64,000 bases of DNA from Massilia sp. NR 4-1 (lineage in GTDB: Bacteria > Pseudomonadota > Gammaproteobacteria > Burkholderiales > Burkholderiaceae_D): assembly GCF_001191005.1 (NCBI RefSeq), contig NZ_CP012201.1, positions 5,208,001-5,272,000 on the forward strand, given 5' to 3'. The stretch's first letter is position 1. Each line of letters begins with the position of its first letter. Of the stretch, positions 6,358 to 15,304 are shown one piece after another. Made by a program: the position numbers and the translations under genes. The notes beneath the pieces were generated by a model that saw only the letters and a program-made list of their open reading frames with translations, did not search any database and was not told where the DNA came from.

Positions 6358-8883
6358 ATGAAAATCGTCGTCATCGGCCATGGCATGGTCGGCCACAAAT
6401 TCCTGGAATGCCTGGCGGAGAGCGGTGTGCAGCAGCTGGACGTGACCGTGCTGTGCGAGGAGCCGCGTCCGGCGTACGACCGCGTGCACCTGTCCGAGTT
6501 CTTTGCCGGGAAAAGCGCCGAGGATCTGTCGCTGGTCAAGCCTGGCTTCTTCGAACGCAAGGACATGGTGCTCAAGCTGAACGCGCGCGCCGTTGCCGTG
6601 GACCGCGAAGCCAGGACGGTGACGACGAACGGCGGCGAAACGCTGGCTTACGATAAGCTGGTCTTCGCTACCGGTTCCTTCCCCTTCGTGCCGCCGTTGC
6701 CGGGCAAGGAACGCAGGGACTGCTTTGTCTACCGCACCATCGAGGATCTGGAAGCGATGCTGGAATGCGGCCAGCGCTCGCGTAGCGGCGTGGTGATCGG
6801 CGGTGGCCTGCTTGGCCTGGAGTGCGCCAAGGCCTTGCGCGATATGCGGCTGGAAACCCATGTGGTCGAATTCGCGCCGCGCCTGATGGCGGTGCAGGTG
6901 GACGATGGCGGCGGCCGCATCCTGCGCAGCCGCATCGAGGAGCTGGGTGTGACCGTCCATACCGGCAAGAACACGCTGGAGATTGTCGATGGCGAGAACG
7001 GCACGCACCGTATGAACTTCGCCGACGGCAGCCATCTCGACACCGATATGATCGTTTTCTCGGCGGGCATCCGTCCGCGCGACTATCTGGCCCGCGCATG
7101 CGGCCTGGAGATCGGCGCGCGCGGCGGCATCGCCATCGATGACGCCTGCCTGACTTCCGATCCGGATGTGTATGCGATTGGCGAGTGCGCGCAGTGGAGC
7201 GGCCAGGTCTTTGGCCTGGTCGCCCCCGGCTACGATATGGCGCGCGTGGCGGCGCGGCATATCGCCGGCCAGCAGGCGGTTTTCTCCGGCGCGGATATGA
7301 GCACCAAATTGAAACTGATGGGCGTGGATGTGGCCAGCATCGGCGACCCGCACGGCAAGCACGAAGGCTGCCGCAGCTACCAGTTCACCGACGAGCGCAG
7401 GCAGGTGTACAAGAAAATCGTGGTTTCCGATTGCGGCAAATACCTGCTGGGCGGCGTGCTGGTGGGCGATGCGGGCGAATACGGCTCGCTGCTGCAGATG
7501 ATGCTGAACAAGATCGAGTTGCCGGAAGCGCCCGAATTCCTGATCTTGCCGCAATCCGATGGCAAGGCCAAGCCGGGCCTGGGTGTGGAAGCCTTGCCCG
7601 CAGCAGCGCAAATCTGCTCCTGCAACGATGTGTCGAAAGGCGCGCTATGCGAGGCGGTGGCGGGCGGCGCCACCAGCATCGGCGCGCTGAAGAAATGCAC
7701 CGGTGCCGGCACTTCCTGCGGCGGCTGCGTGCCGCTGGTGACGCAGATCATGAAGGCCGAGATGAAGAAGCTGGGCATGGACGTGAACAACCACGTCTGC
7801 GAACATTTCGCCTACTCGCGCCAGGAACTGTTCCACCTGATCCGCGTCGGCCAGATCAAGACTTTCGATGCGCTGCTGGCCCAGCATGGCAAAGGTCTGG
7901 GCTGCGATATCTGCAAGCCGCTGGCTGCCTCCATCCTGGCCACCTGCTGGAACGATTTCGTGCTGAAGAAGGAACACGCCAGCCTGCAGGATTCAAACGA
8001 CTACTTCCTCGGCAATATCCAGAAGGACGGCACTTACTCCGTGGTGCCGCGCATGCCCGGCGGCGAAGTCACGGCCGATGGCCTGATCGCGGTCGGCATG
8101 GTCGCCAAGAAGTATGGCCTGTACACCAAGATCACCGGTGGCCAGCGCGTTGACCTGTTCGGTGCGCGCGTCGAGCAGTTGCCTTCGATCTGGGAAGAGC
8201 TGATCGCGGCGGGCTTTGAAACCGGCCACGCCTACGGCAAATCGCTGCGCACCGTGAAATCCTGCGTCGGTTCCACCTGGTGCCGTTATGGCGTGGACGA
8301 CAGCGTGGGCCTGGCAATCGAGCTGGAAAACCGTTACAAGGGCTTGCGTACGCCACACAAGATCAAGTTCGGCGTATCCGGCTGCACGCGCGAATGCGCC
8401 GAGGCGCAGGGCAAGGACGTCGGCATCATCGCCACCGAAAAAGGCTGGAACCTCTACGTTTGCGGCAACGGCGGCATGAAGCCGCGCCACGCCGAACTGT
8501 TCGCCGCCGACCTGGATAAGGCCACGCTGGTGCGCTATATCGACCGCTTCCTGATGTTCTACAGCCGCACCGCCGACCGCCTGCAGCGCACCAGCACCTG
8601 GCGCGAGAATCTGGAAGGCGGGCTGGATTATCTGAAGTCCGTGGTCATCGGCGACAAGCTGGGTATCGCCGCAGAGATGGAAGCCGATATGCAGCGCGTG
8701 GTCGATACCTATGCCTGCGAATGGAAAGAAGCCGTCACCAATCCTGAAACGCGCCAGCGCTTCCGCCACTTCGTCAACAGCGAGGAAAAAGACAATAACG
8801 TAGTCTTCATGGAGGAGCGTGGCCAGATCCGTCCCGCGACCATCGAAGAACGCAAACGCATCCCGATCATGAAGCAGGCTTGA
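6358..8883 (+). CDS. nirB: Assimilatory NAD(P)H nitrite reductase, large subunit NirB
   Basis: This 842-residue cytoplasmic enzyme reduces nitrite to ammonium using NAD(P)H. The order is an FAD/NAD(P)-binding module (VVIGHGMVGHKF at the start, VVIGGGLLGLECA near 145), a BFD-like [2Fe-2S] domain with CSC near 420 and CGGC near 457, then ferredoxin-like and sulfite/nitrite reductase domains. The sirohaem/[4Fe-4S] cysteines appear as CVGSTWC near 637 and CTREC near 677. The start at 6358 has AAGGAG at a good distance and gives the standard N-terminus. nirD follows. Confidence 0.95.
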   Translation: MKIVVIGHGMVGHKFLECLAESGVQQLDVTVLCEEPRPAYDRVHLSEFFAGKSAEDLSLVKPGFFERKDMVLKLNARAVAVDREARTVTTNGGETLAYDKLVFATGSFPFVPPLPGKERRDCFVYRTIEDLEAMLECGQRSRSGVVIGGGLLGLECAKALRDMRLETHVVEFAPRLMAVQVDDGGGRILRSRIEELGVTVHTGKNTLEIVDGENGTHRMNFADGSHLDTDMIVFSAGIRPRDYLARACGLEIGARGGIAIDDACLTSDPDVYAIGECAQWSGQVFGLVAPGYDMARVAARHIAGQQAVFSGADMSTKLKLMGVDVASIGDPHGKHEGCRSYQFTDERRQVYKKIVVSDCGKYLLGGVLVGDAGEYGSLLQMMLNKIELPEAPEFLILPQSDGKAKPGLGVEALPAAAQICSCNDVSKGALCEAVAGGATSIGALKKCTGAGTSCGGCVPLVTQIMKAEMKKLGMDVNNHVCEHFAYSRQELFHLIRVGQIKTFDALLAQHGKGLGCDICKPLAASILATCWNDFVLKKEHASLQDSNDYFLGNIQKDGTYSVVPRMPGGEVTADGLIAVGMVAKKYGLYTKITGGQRVDLFGARVEQLPSIWEELIAAGFETGHAYGKSLRTVKSCVGSTWCRYGVDDSVGLAIELENRYKGLRTPHKIKFGVSGCTRECAEAQGKDVGIIATEKGWNLYVCGNGGMKPRHAELFAADLDKATLVRYIDRFLMFYSRTADRLQRTSTWRENLEGGLDYLKSVVIGDKLGIAAEMEADMQRVVDTYACEWKEAVTNPETRQRFRHFVNSEEKDNNVVFMEERGQIRPATIEERKRIPIMKQA

Positions 8884-8907
8884 ACTGTCCCATAAAAGGA
8901 GAACGAT

Positions 8908-9258
8908 ATGCACCGCGATACCCAACCCGGAACCTGGACTGCCGTTTGCGCAGTGGAAGATATTGTGCCGAACACCGGCGTGTGCGCTTTGCTGCAAGGC
9001 GAGCAGGTGGCCGTGTTCCGCCTGAATGCCAGCGGCGAGCAGCGCGTTTTCGCCATCGGCAATTACGATCCGAACTCGGAGGCCTCGGTGTTGTCGCGTG
9101 GCCTGATCGGGAATATGGGCGAACGCATCGTGGTCGCTTCGCCCATCTACAAACACCATTTCGATCTGCAGACCGGCGAATGCGTGGAAGCGCCCCAGTA
9201 TTCGGTGCCGACCTATCCGGCCCGCATCGATGGCGGAAAGGTCTGGGTCGGCGCATGA
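8908..9258 (+). CDS. nirD: Nitrite reductase small subunit NirD
   Basis: This 116-residue protein has the Rieske-like fold of NirD and partners NirB in nitrite reduction. The family core is visible in VFAIGNYDPNSEASVLSRG and the segment ending HHFDLQTGECVE. As in other NirD proteins, the CxH...CxxH cluster ligands of true Rieske proteins are absent, so it carries no iron-sulfur cluster of its own. A strong ribosome site (AAGGAG) precedes the start, and the stop overlaps the start of the next gene (ATGA). Confidence 0.93.
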   Translation: MHRDTQPGTWTAVCAVEDIVPNTGVCALLQGEQVAVFRLNASGEQRVFAIGNYDPNSEASVLSRGLIGNMGERIVVASPIYKHHFDLQTGECVEAPQYSVPTYPARIDGGKVWVGA

Positions 9259-10469
9259 AACCCGCGCTGGTGGTGGTGGGCAACGGCATGGCCGGCATGC
9301 GCACGGTGGAGGAACTGCTGAAGTTCGATCCGCAGCACTACGACATTACCGTGTTCGGCGCCGAACCGCATGGCAATTACAACCGCATCCTGCTCTCGCC
9401 TGTGCTGGCCGGTGAAAAGACGGTGGACGACATCATGCTCAATACCCGCGAATGGTACGAGCATCACGGCATCACTCTGCATGCTGGCGATCCCGTCGAA
9501 CGCATCGACCGCAAGCGCCGCGTGGTGCGCGCCCGTTCCGGACGCGAAGTGCATTACGACCGCCTGCTGCTGGCCACCGGCTCCCGGCCTTTCATCATCC
9601 CGGTTCCGGGCCACCAGTTGCCGGGCGTGATCGCCTTCCGCGATATCCAGGACGTGGAAACCATGCTGGAAGCGGCGCGCAGTCATCGCCACGCCGTCGT
9701 CATCGGCGGCGGCTTGCTGGGACTGGAGGCGGCCAACGGCCTGCAGCGCCAGGGTATGGACGTGACCGTGGTGCATGTGACCGACGCGCTGATGAACCAG
9801 CAGCTCGACAAGCCCGCCGCCCAGTTGCTGCAAAAGGCGCTGGAAGGGAAGGGGTTGCGCTTCATGCTGGAAGCGCAGACCAGCGAGATTGTGGGCGAAG
9901 ACCGGGTGCGTGCCGTGCGCTTCAAGGACGGCAGCGAGATTTCGGCCGATCTGGTGGTGATGGCGGCGGGCGTGCGTCCGAATATCGCATTGGCCCAGCA
10001 ATGCGGCCTGCACTGCGAGCGCGCCATTGTGGTGGACGACACCTTGCAGACCTACGATCCGCGCGTGTATGCCGTGGGCGAATGCGTGCAGCACCGTAGC
10101 GCCACTTTCGGCCTGGTCGCGCCGATCTGGGAGCAGGCGCGCGTGTGCGCCGCCCATCTGGCCGGAGCGGGCCATCGCCGCTACGTGCAGCAGGCTTGTG
10201 CCACGCGGCTGAAAGTCACTGGCGTCGATCTGTATTCGGTGGGCGATTTCATCGGCGGCGAGGATAGCGAGGATCTGGTGCTGCGCGATGCCCGGCGCGG
10301 CGTCTACAAGCGCCTGGTCCTGCGCGGCAACCGCATTGCGGGCGCGGTGCTGTACGGTGACGTGCAGGACGGCCCCTGGTACTTCGATCTGATCCAGAAG
10401 CGCACCGATATCTCTTCGATGCGCAGCCATTTATTGTTTGGCCAGGCGCTGTGCGCCCAGGCCGCGTGA
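9255..10469 (+). CDS. FAD/NAD(P)-dependent oxidoreductase, NasC-like electron donor
   Basis: This 404-residue flavoprotein is a paralogue of the N-terminal half of NirB. Shared features are the dinucleotide motif VVVGNGMAGMRT, the second motif VVIGGGLLGLEAANGL, and the C-terminal FAD motif YAVGECVQH followed by FGLVAP. It has no [2Fe-2S] or sirohaem domain. In the Klebsiella nas operon an equivalent protein (NasC) passes electrons from NADH to the nitrate reductase, and the position directly between nirD and nasA fits that role. The start overlaps the nirD stop by four bases. A longer reading from 8880 would run through nirD in another frame and is rejected. Confidence 0.85.
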   Translation: MKPALVVVGNGMAGMRTVEELLKFDPQHYDITVFGAEPHGNYNRILLSPVLAGEKTVDDIMLNTREWYEHHGITLHAGDPVERIDRKRRVVRARSGREVHYDRLLLATGSRPFIIPVPGHQLPGVIAFRDIQDVETMLEAARSHRHAVVIGGGLLGLEAANGLQRQGMDVTVVHVTDALMNQQLDKPAAQLLQKALEGKGLRFMLEAQTSEIVGEDRVRAVRFKDGSEISADLVVMAAGVRPNIALAQQCGLHCERAIVVDDTLQTYDPRVYAVGECVQHRSATFGLVAPIWEQARVCAAHLAGAGHRRYVQQACATRLKVTGVDLYSVGDFIGGEDSEDLVLRDARRGVYKRLVLRGNRIAGAVLYGDVQDGPWYFDLIQKRTDISSMRSHLLFGQALCAQAA

Positions 10470-10482
10470 AGCGGGAATCATC

Positions 10483-13191
10483 GTGAACCTGTCCCAGGAC
10501 CATTTGGCGGTACGCACCACATGCGCCTACTGCGGCGTGGGCTGCGGCGTGAAAGCGACGCCGCGCACCGACGGCGGCTTCGATATTGCGGGCGATGCCG
10601 ATCATCCCGCCAATGCGGGACGTCTGTGCGTGAAAGGCTCGGCGCTGGGCGAAACCATCGGCCTGGAAGGACGCTTGCTTTATCCACATCTGCGCGAGCA
10701 AGGCGCGCTGCGCCGCGCGTCGTGGGACGAAGCATTGGGGCTGGTGGCGGACAAATGGCAGTCTATCATCGCCGAGCATGGGCCGGATGCGGTGGCTTTC
10801 TATGTCTCCGGCCAGCTGCTGACGGAAGACTACTACGTCGTCAATAAGCTGATGAAGGGCTATATCGGGAGCGCCAATATCGACACCAACTCGCGGCTGT
10901 GCATGTCGTCCGCCGTGGCGGCGCATAAGCGCGCCTTTGGCGAGGACGTGGTACCGGTCTGCTACGACGATCTGGAATTGGCCGATATGATTGTGCTGGT
11001 CGGTTCCAATGCGGCGTGGTGCCATCCGATTCTTTTCCAGCGCATCGCCCGCATCCGCGAGCAGCGCCCTGGCGTCAGGCTGGTGGTGATCGATCCGCGC
11101 CGTACTGCGACTTGCGAGCTGGCCGACCTGCATCTGCCGGTCAAACCGGGCACCGATGTATGGCTGTTCAACGGCCTGCTTAGCTACCTGGCCAAGCGCG
11201 GCGCGACCGATACGGCCTTCGTTGCGGCGCATACGCTCGGACTGGACGCAGCGCTGGCCGCCGCCGATCTTGAGCCGGAGGCGGTGGCCAAGGCCTGCAA
11301 ACTGAATCTGGACGATCTGCTGGGCTTTTACGAATCCTTTGCCGCAACGGAGAAGGTGATTACCGGCTTTTCCATGGGCGTGAATCAATCCTCCGCAGGC
11401 ACGGACAAGGCCAACAGCATCATCAACTGCCACCTGCTGGCGGGCCGCATCGGCAAGCCGGGCATGGGGCCGTTCTCCATCACCGGCCAGCCGAACGCCA
11501 TGGGTGGCCGGGAAGTGGGCGGGCTGGCTAATATGCTGGCCGCCCATCTGGATATCGACAAAGCCGCACACCGTGAAGCCGTGCAGACTTTCTGGGCTGC
11601 GCCACGCATTGCCGACAAGCCGGGCCTGAAAGCGGTCGACCTGTTCCAGGCCATTGAAGCGGGCCGCGTCAAGGCGGTATGGATCATCGCCACCAATCCC
11701 ATCGTTAGTCTGCCGGATGCGGACCAGGCGCGGCGCGCCCTGCAGAAATGCGAACTGGTGGTGGCGTCCGATATCGTGCGGGACACCGATACCAATGCCT
11801 TTGCCCATGTTCTGCTGCCCGCCCTGGGCTGGGGCGAGAAGGACGGCACCGTTACCAACTCCGAGCGCCGCATCTCGCGCCAGCGCGCTTTCCTACCGGC
11901 TCCCGGCGAAGCGCGCGCCGACTGGCGCATATTGTCGCAATTCGCGCAACGCATGAGGTATGCAGGATTCGACTACGAAAGCCCGCAGCAGATTTTCGCG
12001 GAGCACGCGCGCCTGACCGCCTTCCGCAATACGCCGGAGGAGCTGCCCCGCGTTCTGAATATCGGCGGCCTGGCCAAGCTCGATGCAGCCGCCTACGATG
12101 CGCTGGAACCGGTGCAATGGCCGCTGACAGCTGCGGGCGAATCGCCACGAGGCAGCGCCAGGCTGTTTGGCGACGGCCGTTTCTCGCATCCCGACGGCCG
12201 CGCGCGTTTCGTCGCCACCGTGCCGCGTCTTCCCGTCAACGAGCGCGACGAGGATTTCCCCTTTGTGCTGAACACCGGCCGCGTGCGCGACCAGTGGCAT
12301 ACGATGACGCGCACCGGCCGCGCGCCGAAGCTGTCCGAACATATTCCCGAATCCTTCGTCGATATGCACCCGCAGGATGCCTTGCTGAGCGGCGTGCGCG
12401 AAGGCGAACTGGCGCGTATCACGACGCAATGGGGCGCCATGGTGGCGCGGGTTCAGCACGGCGGCGGCATTGCGCGCGGCAGCGTCTTTATTCCTATCCA
12501 CTGGAATGGGCGGACGGCGTCCGATGCCCGCGTCGGCGCGCTGGTGAATCCGGCCGTATGCCCGATTTCCGGCGAACCCGAATTCAAGCACACGCCGGTG
12601 CGCGTCGAGCGCTTCCCCGTGAAATGGCATGGCTTCATTCTGAGCCGCGCCGATGTGAATCTGGATAGCGTGGCGCATTGGACGCGCGCCCAGGGCAGGG
12701 GCTTTGCACGCTACGAGCTGGCTGGCCGCAACAGCATTGGAGATTTCGGTCCGTGGGCCAAGTCTTTGCTGGGTGTGGAAAGCGAAGATGCCGACTGGCT
12801 GGAATACGCCGACCGCAGCGAAGGCATGTATCGTGCCGTGCATATGGTCGACGACCGCATCGAGCAATGTATCTTTGTATCGTCGCGTCCGGATCTGCCG
12901 GCGCGCAGCTGGCTGGCGGGCTTGTTCGGCAAGGAGATGCTGGACGGTGCCGACCGCGCCGGCCTGCTCGCGGGCCGCGCCATCGCGCAGGGAGAGGATG
13001 CCGGTCCCACCGTCTGTTCCTGCTTCGGCGTGGGCCGCAATACGATTTGCGGGGCGATCCGCGAGAAGGATTTGAAATCGGTGGCGCAAGTCACGGCTTG
13101 CGTGAAGGCCGGCGGTAATTGCGGCTCCTGCGTGCCGGAGTTGAAAAAACTGCTGGCCGAAACCCTGGCCGAAGCCGCCGCCGAATCCTGA
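10483..13191 (+). CDS. nasA: Assimilatory nitrate reductase, catalytic subunit NasA
   Basis: This roughly 902-residue molybdopterin oxidoreductase reduces nitrate to nitrite in the cytoplasm. The N-terminal [4Fe-4S] ligands are CAYCGVGCGV (about residue 14 on) with the fourth cysteine in GRLCVKG. The molybdopterin-binding core follows, including GSNAAWCHPI and GVNQSSAGTDKANSIIN. A C-terminal BFD-like [2Fe-2S] domain has CSC near 845 and CGSC near 881 and probably receives electrons from the upstream flavoprotein. I prefer the GTG start at 10483 (GGGA upstream, and the protein then begins close to the cluster); a TTG at 10438 would overlap the preceding gene. Confidence 0.92.
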   Translation: MNLSQDHLAVRTTCAYCGVGCGVKATPRTDGGFDIAGDADHPANAGRLCVKGSALGETIGLEGRLLYPHLREQGALRRASWDEALGLVADKWQSIIAEHGPDAVAFYVSGQLLTEDYYVVNKLMKGYIGSANIDTNSRLCMSSAVAAHKRAFGEDVVPVCYDDLELADMIVLVGSNAAWCHPILFQRIARIREQRPGVRLVVIDPRRTATCELADLHLPVKPGTDVWLFNGLLSYLAKRGATDTAFVAAHTLGLDAALAAADLEPEAVAKACKLNLDDLLGFYESFAATEKVITGFSMGVNQSSAGTDKANSIINCHLLAGRIGKPGMGPFSITGQPNAMGGREVGGLANMLAAHLDIDKAAHREAVQTFWAAPRIADKPGLKAVDLFQAIEAGRVKAVWIIATNPIVSLPDADQARRALQKCELVVASDIVRDTDTNAFAHVLLPALGWGEKDGTVTNSERRISRQRAFLPAPGEARADWRILSQFAQRMRYAGFDYESPQQIFAEHARLTAFRNTPEELPRVLNIGGLAKLDAAAYDALEPVQWPLTAAGESPRGSARLFGDGRFSHPDGRARFVATVPRLPVNERDEDFPFVLNTGRVRDQWHTMTRTGRAPKLSEHIPESFVDMHPQDALLSGVREGELARITTQWGAMVARVQHGGGIARGSVFIPIHWNGRTASDARVGALVNPAVCPISGEPEFKHTPVRVERFPVKWHGFILSRADVNLDSVAHWTRAQGRGFARYELAGRNSIGDFGPWAKSLLGVESEDADWLEYADRSEGMYRAVHMVDDRIEQCIFVSSRPDLPARSWLAGLFGKEMLDGADRAGLLAGRAIAQGEDAGPTVCSCFGVGRNTICGAIREKDLKSVAQVTACVKAGGNCGSCVPELKKLLAETLAEAAAES

Positions 13192-13197
13192 TGCGGC

Positions 13198-14358
13198 TTA
13201 AGCCTTGGCTGCCTTGCGCTCGCGCCACGCCTCCCATGCTGCGCTGAGCAGGAAGATCGCGCAGCCGCCGAACAGCACGCCGGGCAGGGCGTTGATGCCC
13301 ACGTTCTGCATCAGTGCACCGGTCAGCAATGGCCCGCCGGCGCTGGCCGCGCCCCAGCCCACATTCACCAGCGCGCTGGCGGTGGTCAGTGCGCCGCCGC
13401 TGAACCGCTCGCCGCAGGCGACCAGCGCCAGCATATAGATGGCGCCCGCCGCCGCGCCCAGCACCACCAGCACCGTCCACCACAGCCAGGGATGGCGCGC
13501 CGCCAGTGGTAGCAAGGGCAGCAGCAGGCAGACCGCAATGCCGCAAGCCACATGCACGCGCCAGCGGCCGAAATGGTCAGCCAGCCAGCCCATGGCGAAT
13601 TGCAGCACGGTGTCGCCCACCAGCACCACGGTGGCCGAGAGCAGCGCCAGTTCCATGACTATGCCCTGGCGCATCGCATACACCGGCAGGAAGCTCAGAA
13701 TCAGCGTGTCGAACAGGGCGAAGAAAGCCGCGCCCAGCAAAATCATCGGCATCTTCGGCAGCACGCTTTGCCAGCCGCTGTGCTCTTCTTCTTCCTCATC
13801 GGCGGCGGGATTGTCGCCGTTCAGCAGCGCCAGCCCAGGCAAGGCGCCGAGGAAGAGCAGGCCGCAGGCGGCGAAGCTGTATGCGATCTTGCCTTGCGCC
13901 GCCGCCACCAGCGCGGGACCGGTCAGCTGGAACAGCGTGAAGCTGGTGGCATAAATCGCCACCACGCGGCCGCGCGAATTGTCCGGCGCAATGCGGTTGA
14001 CCCACGCTTCGCCCAGCGTGAACAGCACGCCCATCACGCCGCCGAAGAGGAAGCGCAGCACGCTCCAGGCATAGATATTGTCGGTGACCTGCATCAGCGC
14101 CGTCGTCAGCGCGGCAACCCAGACCGACGCGATCATCATGCGGCGCGGCCCGAAGCGCGCCACCCAGCCCGTCACAAAAGGCGCCGAGGCGAGAATGCCG
14201 AGCGCACTGATGGCCGTGACGATGCCGATGACATGCGTGCCCGCGCCGCGCTGGTCCAGCGTCAAGGCGGTAAGAGGAATCGTGGCGCCCAGTCCGAGGC
14301 CGACCACGCCGATGCTGATAACAAGGGCGAAAAATTCACGCCATGGTAGATTCTTCAT
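13198..14358 (-). CDS. MFS transporter, YcaD-like
   Basis: This 386-residue protein has about 12 membrane segments and the arrangement of the drug/metabolite efflux branch of the major facilitator family. The loop between segments 2 and 3 reads GWVARFGPRRMM. A central acidic run (ADEEEEEH) marks the cytoplasmic loop between the two six-helix halves. It is convergent with nasA, with only six bases between the two stops, and divergent from puuD. Nothing indicates its substrate. Confidence 0.8.
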   Translation of the reverse strand: MKNLPWREFFALVISIGVVGLGLGATIPLTALTLDQRGAGTHVIGIVTAISALGILASAPFVTGWVARFGPRRMMIASVWVAALTTALMQVTDNIYAWSVLRFLFGGVMGVLFTLGEAWVNRIAPDNSRGRVVAIYATSFTLFQLTGPALVAAAQGKIAYSFAACGLLFLGALPGLALLNGDNPAADEEEEEHSGWQSVLPKMPMILLGAAFFALFDTLILSFLPVYAMRQGIVMELALLSATVVLVGDTVLQFAMGWLADHFGRWRVHVACGIAVCLLLPLLPLAARHPWLWWTVLVVLGAAAGAIYMLALVACGERFSGGALTTASALVNVGWGAASAGGPLLTGALMQNVGINALPGVLFGGCAIFLLSAAWEAWRERKAAKA

Positions 14359-14468
14359 GGCGCTGTTGGGAATAAGTGCATTGGAAGGTGATACGGTTTA
14401 ACAGTAAGCCAATGATAGTCGAAATTGTGATAAATTGACTTAAACACCCTTTAGCAAGGTGGATATCC

Positions 14469-15230
14469 ATGCGCCGTCCCATCGTCATTGTTCCAGCCTG
14501 CACCCGGCTGATTGGCGAACATCCCAATCACGCTGCGCAGCACAAGTATGTCAACGCCGTCGTTCTTGGCGCGCGCTGCATGCCCCTGGTATTGCCGGCC
14601 TTGGGCGAACTGGCCGACGTGGATGCGGTCCTTTCCGTGGCCGATGGCGTGATGCTGACCGGTTCCGCATCGAATGTGCATGCGGACCTGTACGGCCAGG
14701 CCATCCTCGACCCCGCGCTGCCGCTCGATGCTGCGCGCGACGCCACCACCTTGCCGCTGATCCGCGCCGCGCTGCAACGCGGCATTCCGATACTCGGCAT
14801 TTGCCGCGGCTTCCAGGAAATGAATGTGGCGCTGGGCGGCACCCTGCATCAGGCGGTGCAGCAAGTGCCTGGCATGCTCGATCACCGCGACCGGCCCGAG
14901 GATGCGATGGAAGTACAGTACGGCCCCGCGCATGCTATCCGTTTGACCCGCGGCGGCATCCTGGCCGAAATTCTCGGCAACGCAGCCGAAATCCAGGTCA
15001 ACTCCCTGCATGGACAGGGAATAGACAAACTGGCTCCCGGCCTTGCCGTGGAAGCCGTGGCACCCGATGGGCTGGTGGAAGCATATAGCGTTGCCAATGC
15101 GCGCAGCTTCGCGCTGGCGGTGCAATGGCATCCCGAGTGGCGCGCCACCGACAACCCCGATTCGATGAAAATCTTCCTTGCCTTCGGCAAGGCCTGCACC
15201 GCGTATCTCGAACAAAACGGCGTCCCTTAG
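14469..15230 (+). CDS. puuD: Gamma-glutamyl-gamma-aminobutyrate hydrolase PuuD
   Basis: This 253-residue class-I glutamine amidotransferase-like hydrolase (peptidase C26) releases GABA from gamma-glutamyl-GABA, the last step of the glutamylated putrescine route. The nucleophile cysteine lies in GICRGFQEMN near residue 115. The catalytic His-x-Glu pair lies in VQWHPEW near residue 223. AAGGTGG precedes the ATG at a good spacing. It opens a same-strand string with puuA, an aminotransferase, a polyamine transporter and puuC, which supports the assignment. Confidence 0.9.
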   Translation: MRRPIVIVPACTRLIGEHPNHAAQHKYVNAVVLGARCMPLVLPALGELADVDAVLSVADGVMLTGSASNVHADLYGQAILDPALPLDAARDATTLPLIRAALQRGIPILGICRGFQEMNVALGGTLHQAVQQVPGMLDHRDRPEDAMEVQYGPAHAIRLTRGGILAEILGNAAEIQVNSLHGQGIDKLAPGLAVEAVAPDGLVEAYSVANARSFALAVQWHPEWRATDNPDSMKIFLAFGKACTAYLEQNGVP

Positions 15231-15231
15231 C

Positions 15232-15300
15232 TGCTCCCGCATACGGACGCACGGCGGCGCGCGCCTCATTTGCACGCGCCAGTTAAAACCTTTGGGAGCA
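15232..15300 (+). promoter_or_regulatory. Possible structured leader hiding the puuA ribosome site
   Basis: TGCTCCC at 15232-15238 is exactly complementary to GGGAGCA at 15294-15300, which contains the puuA Shine-Dalgarno sequence. The enclosed 55 bases include further GC-rich complementary segments (GGCGCG with CGCGCC). The 5' arm begins one base after the puuD stop codon, so a ribosome finishing puuD would cover it and free the puuA site. Complementarity is visible; the coupling is inferred. Confidence 0.4.
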
Positions 15301-15304
15301 AAAA

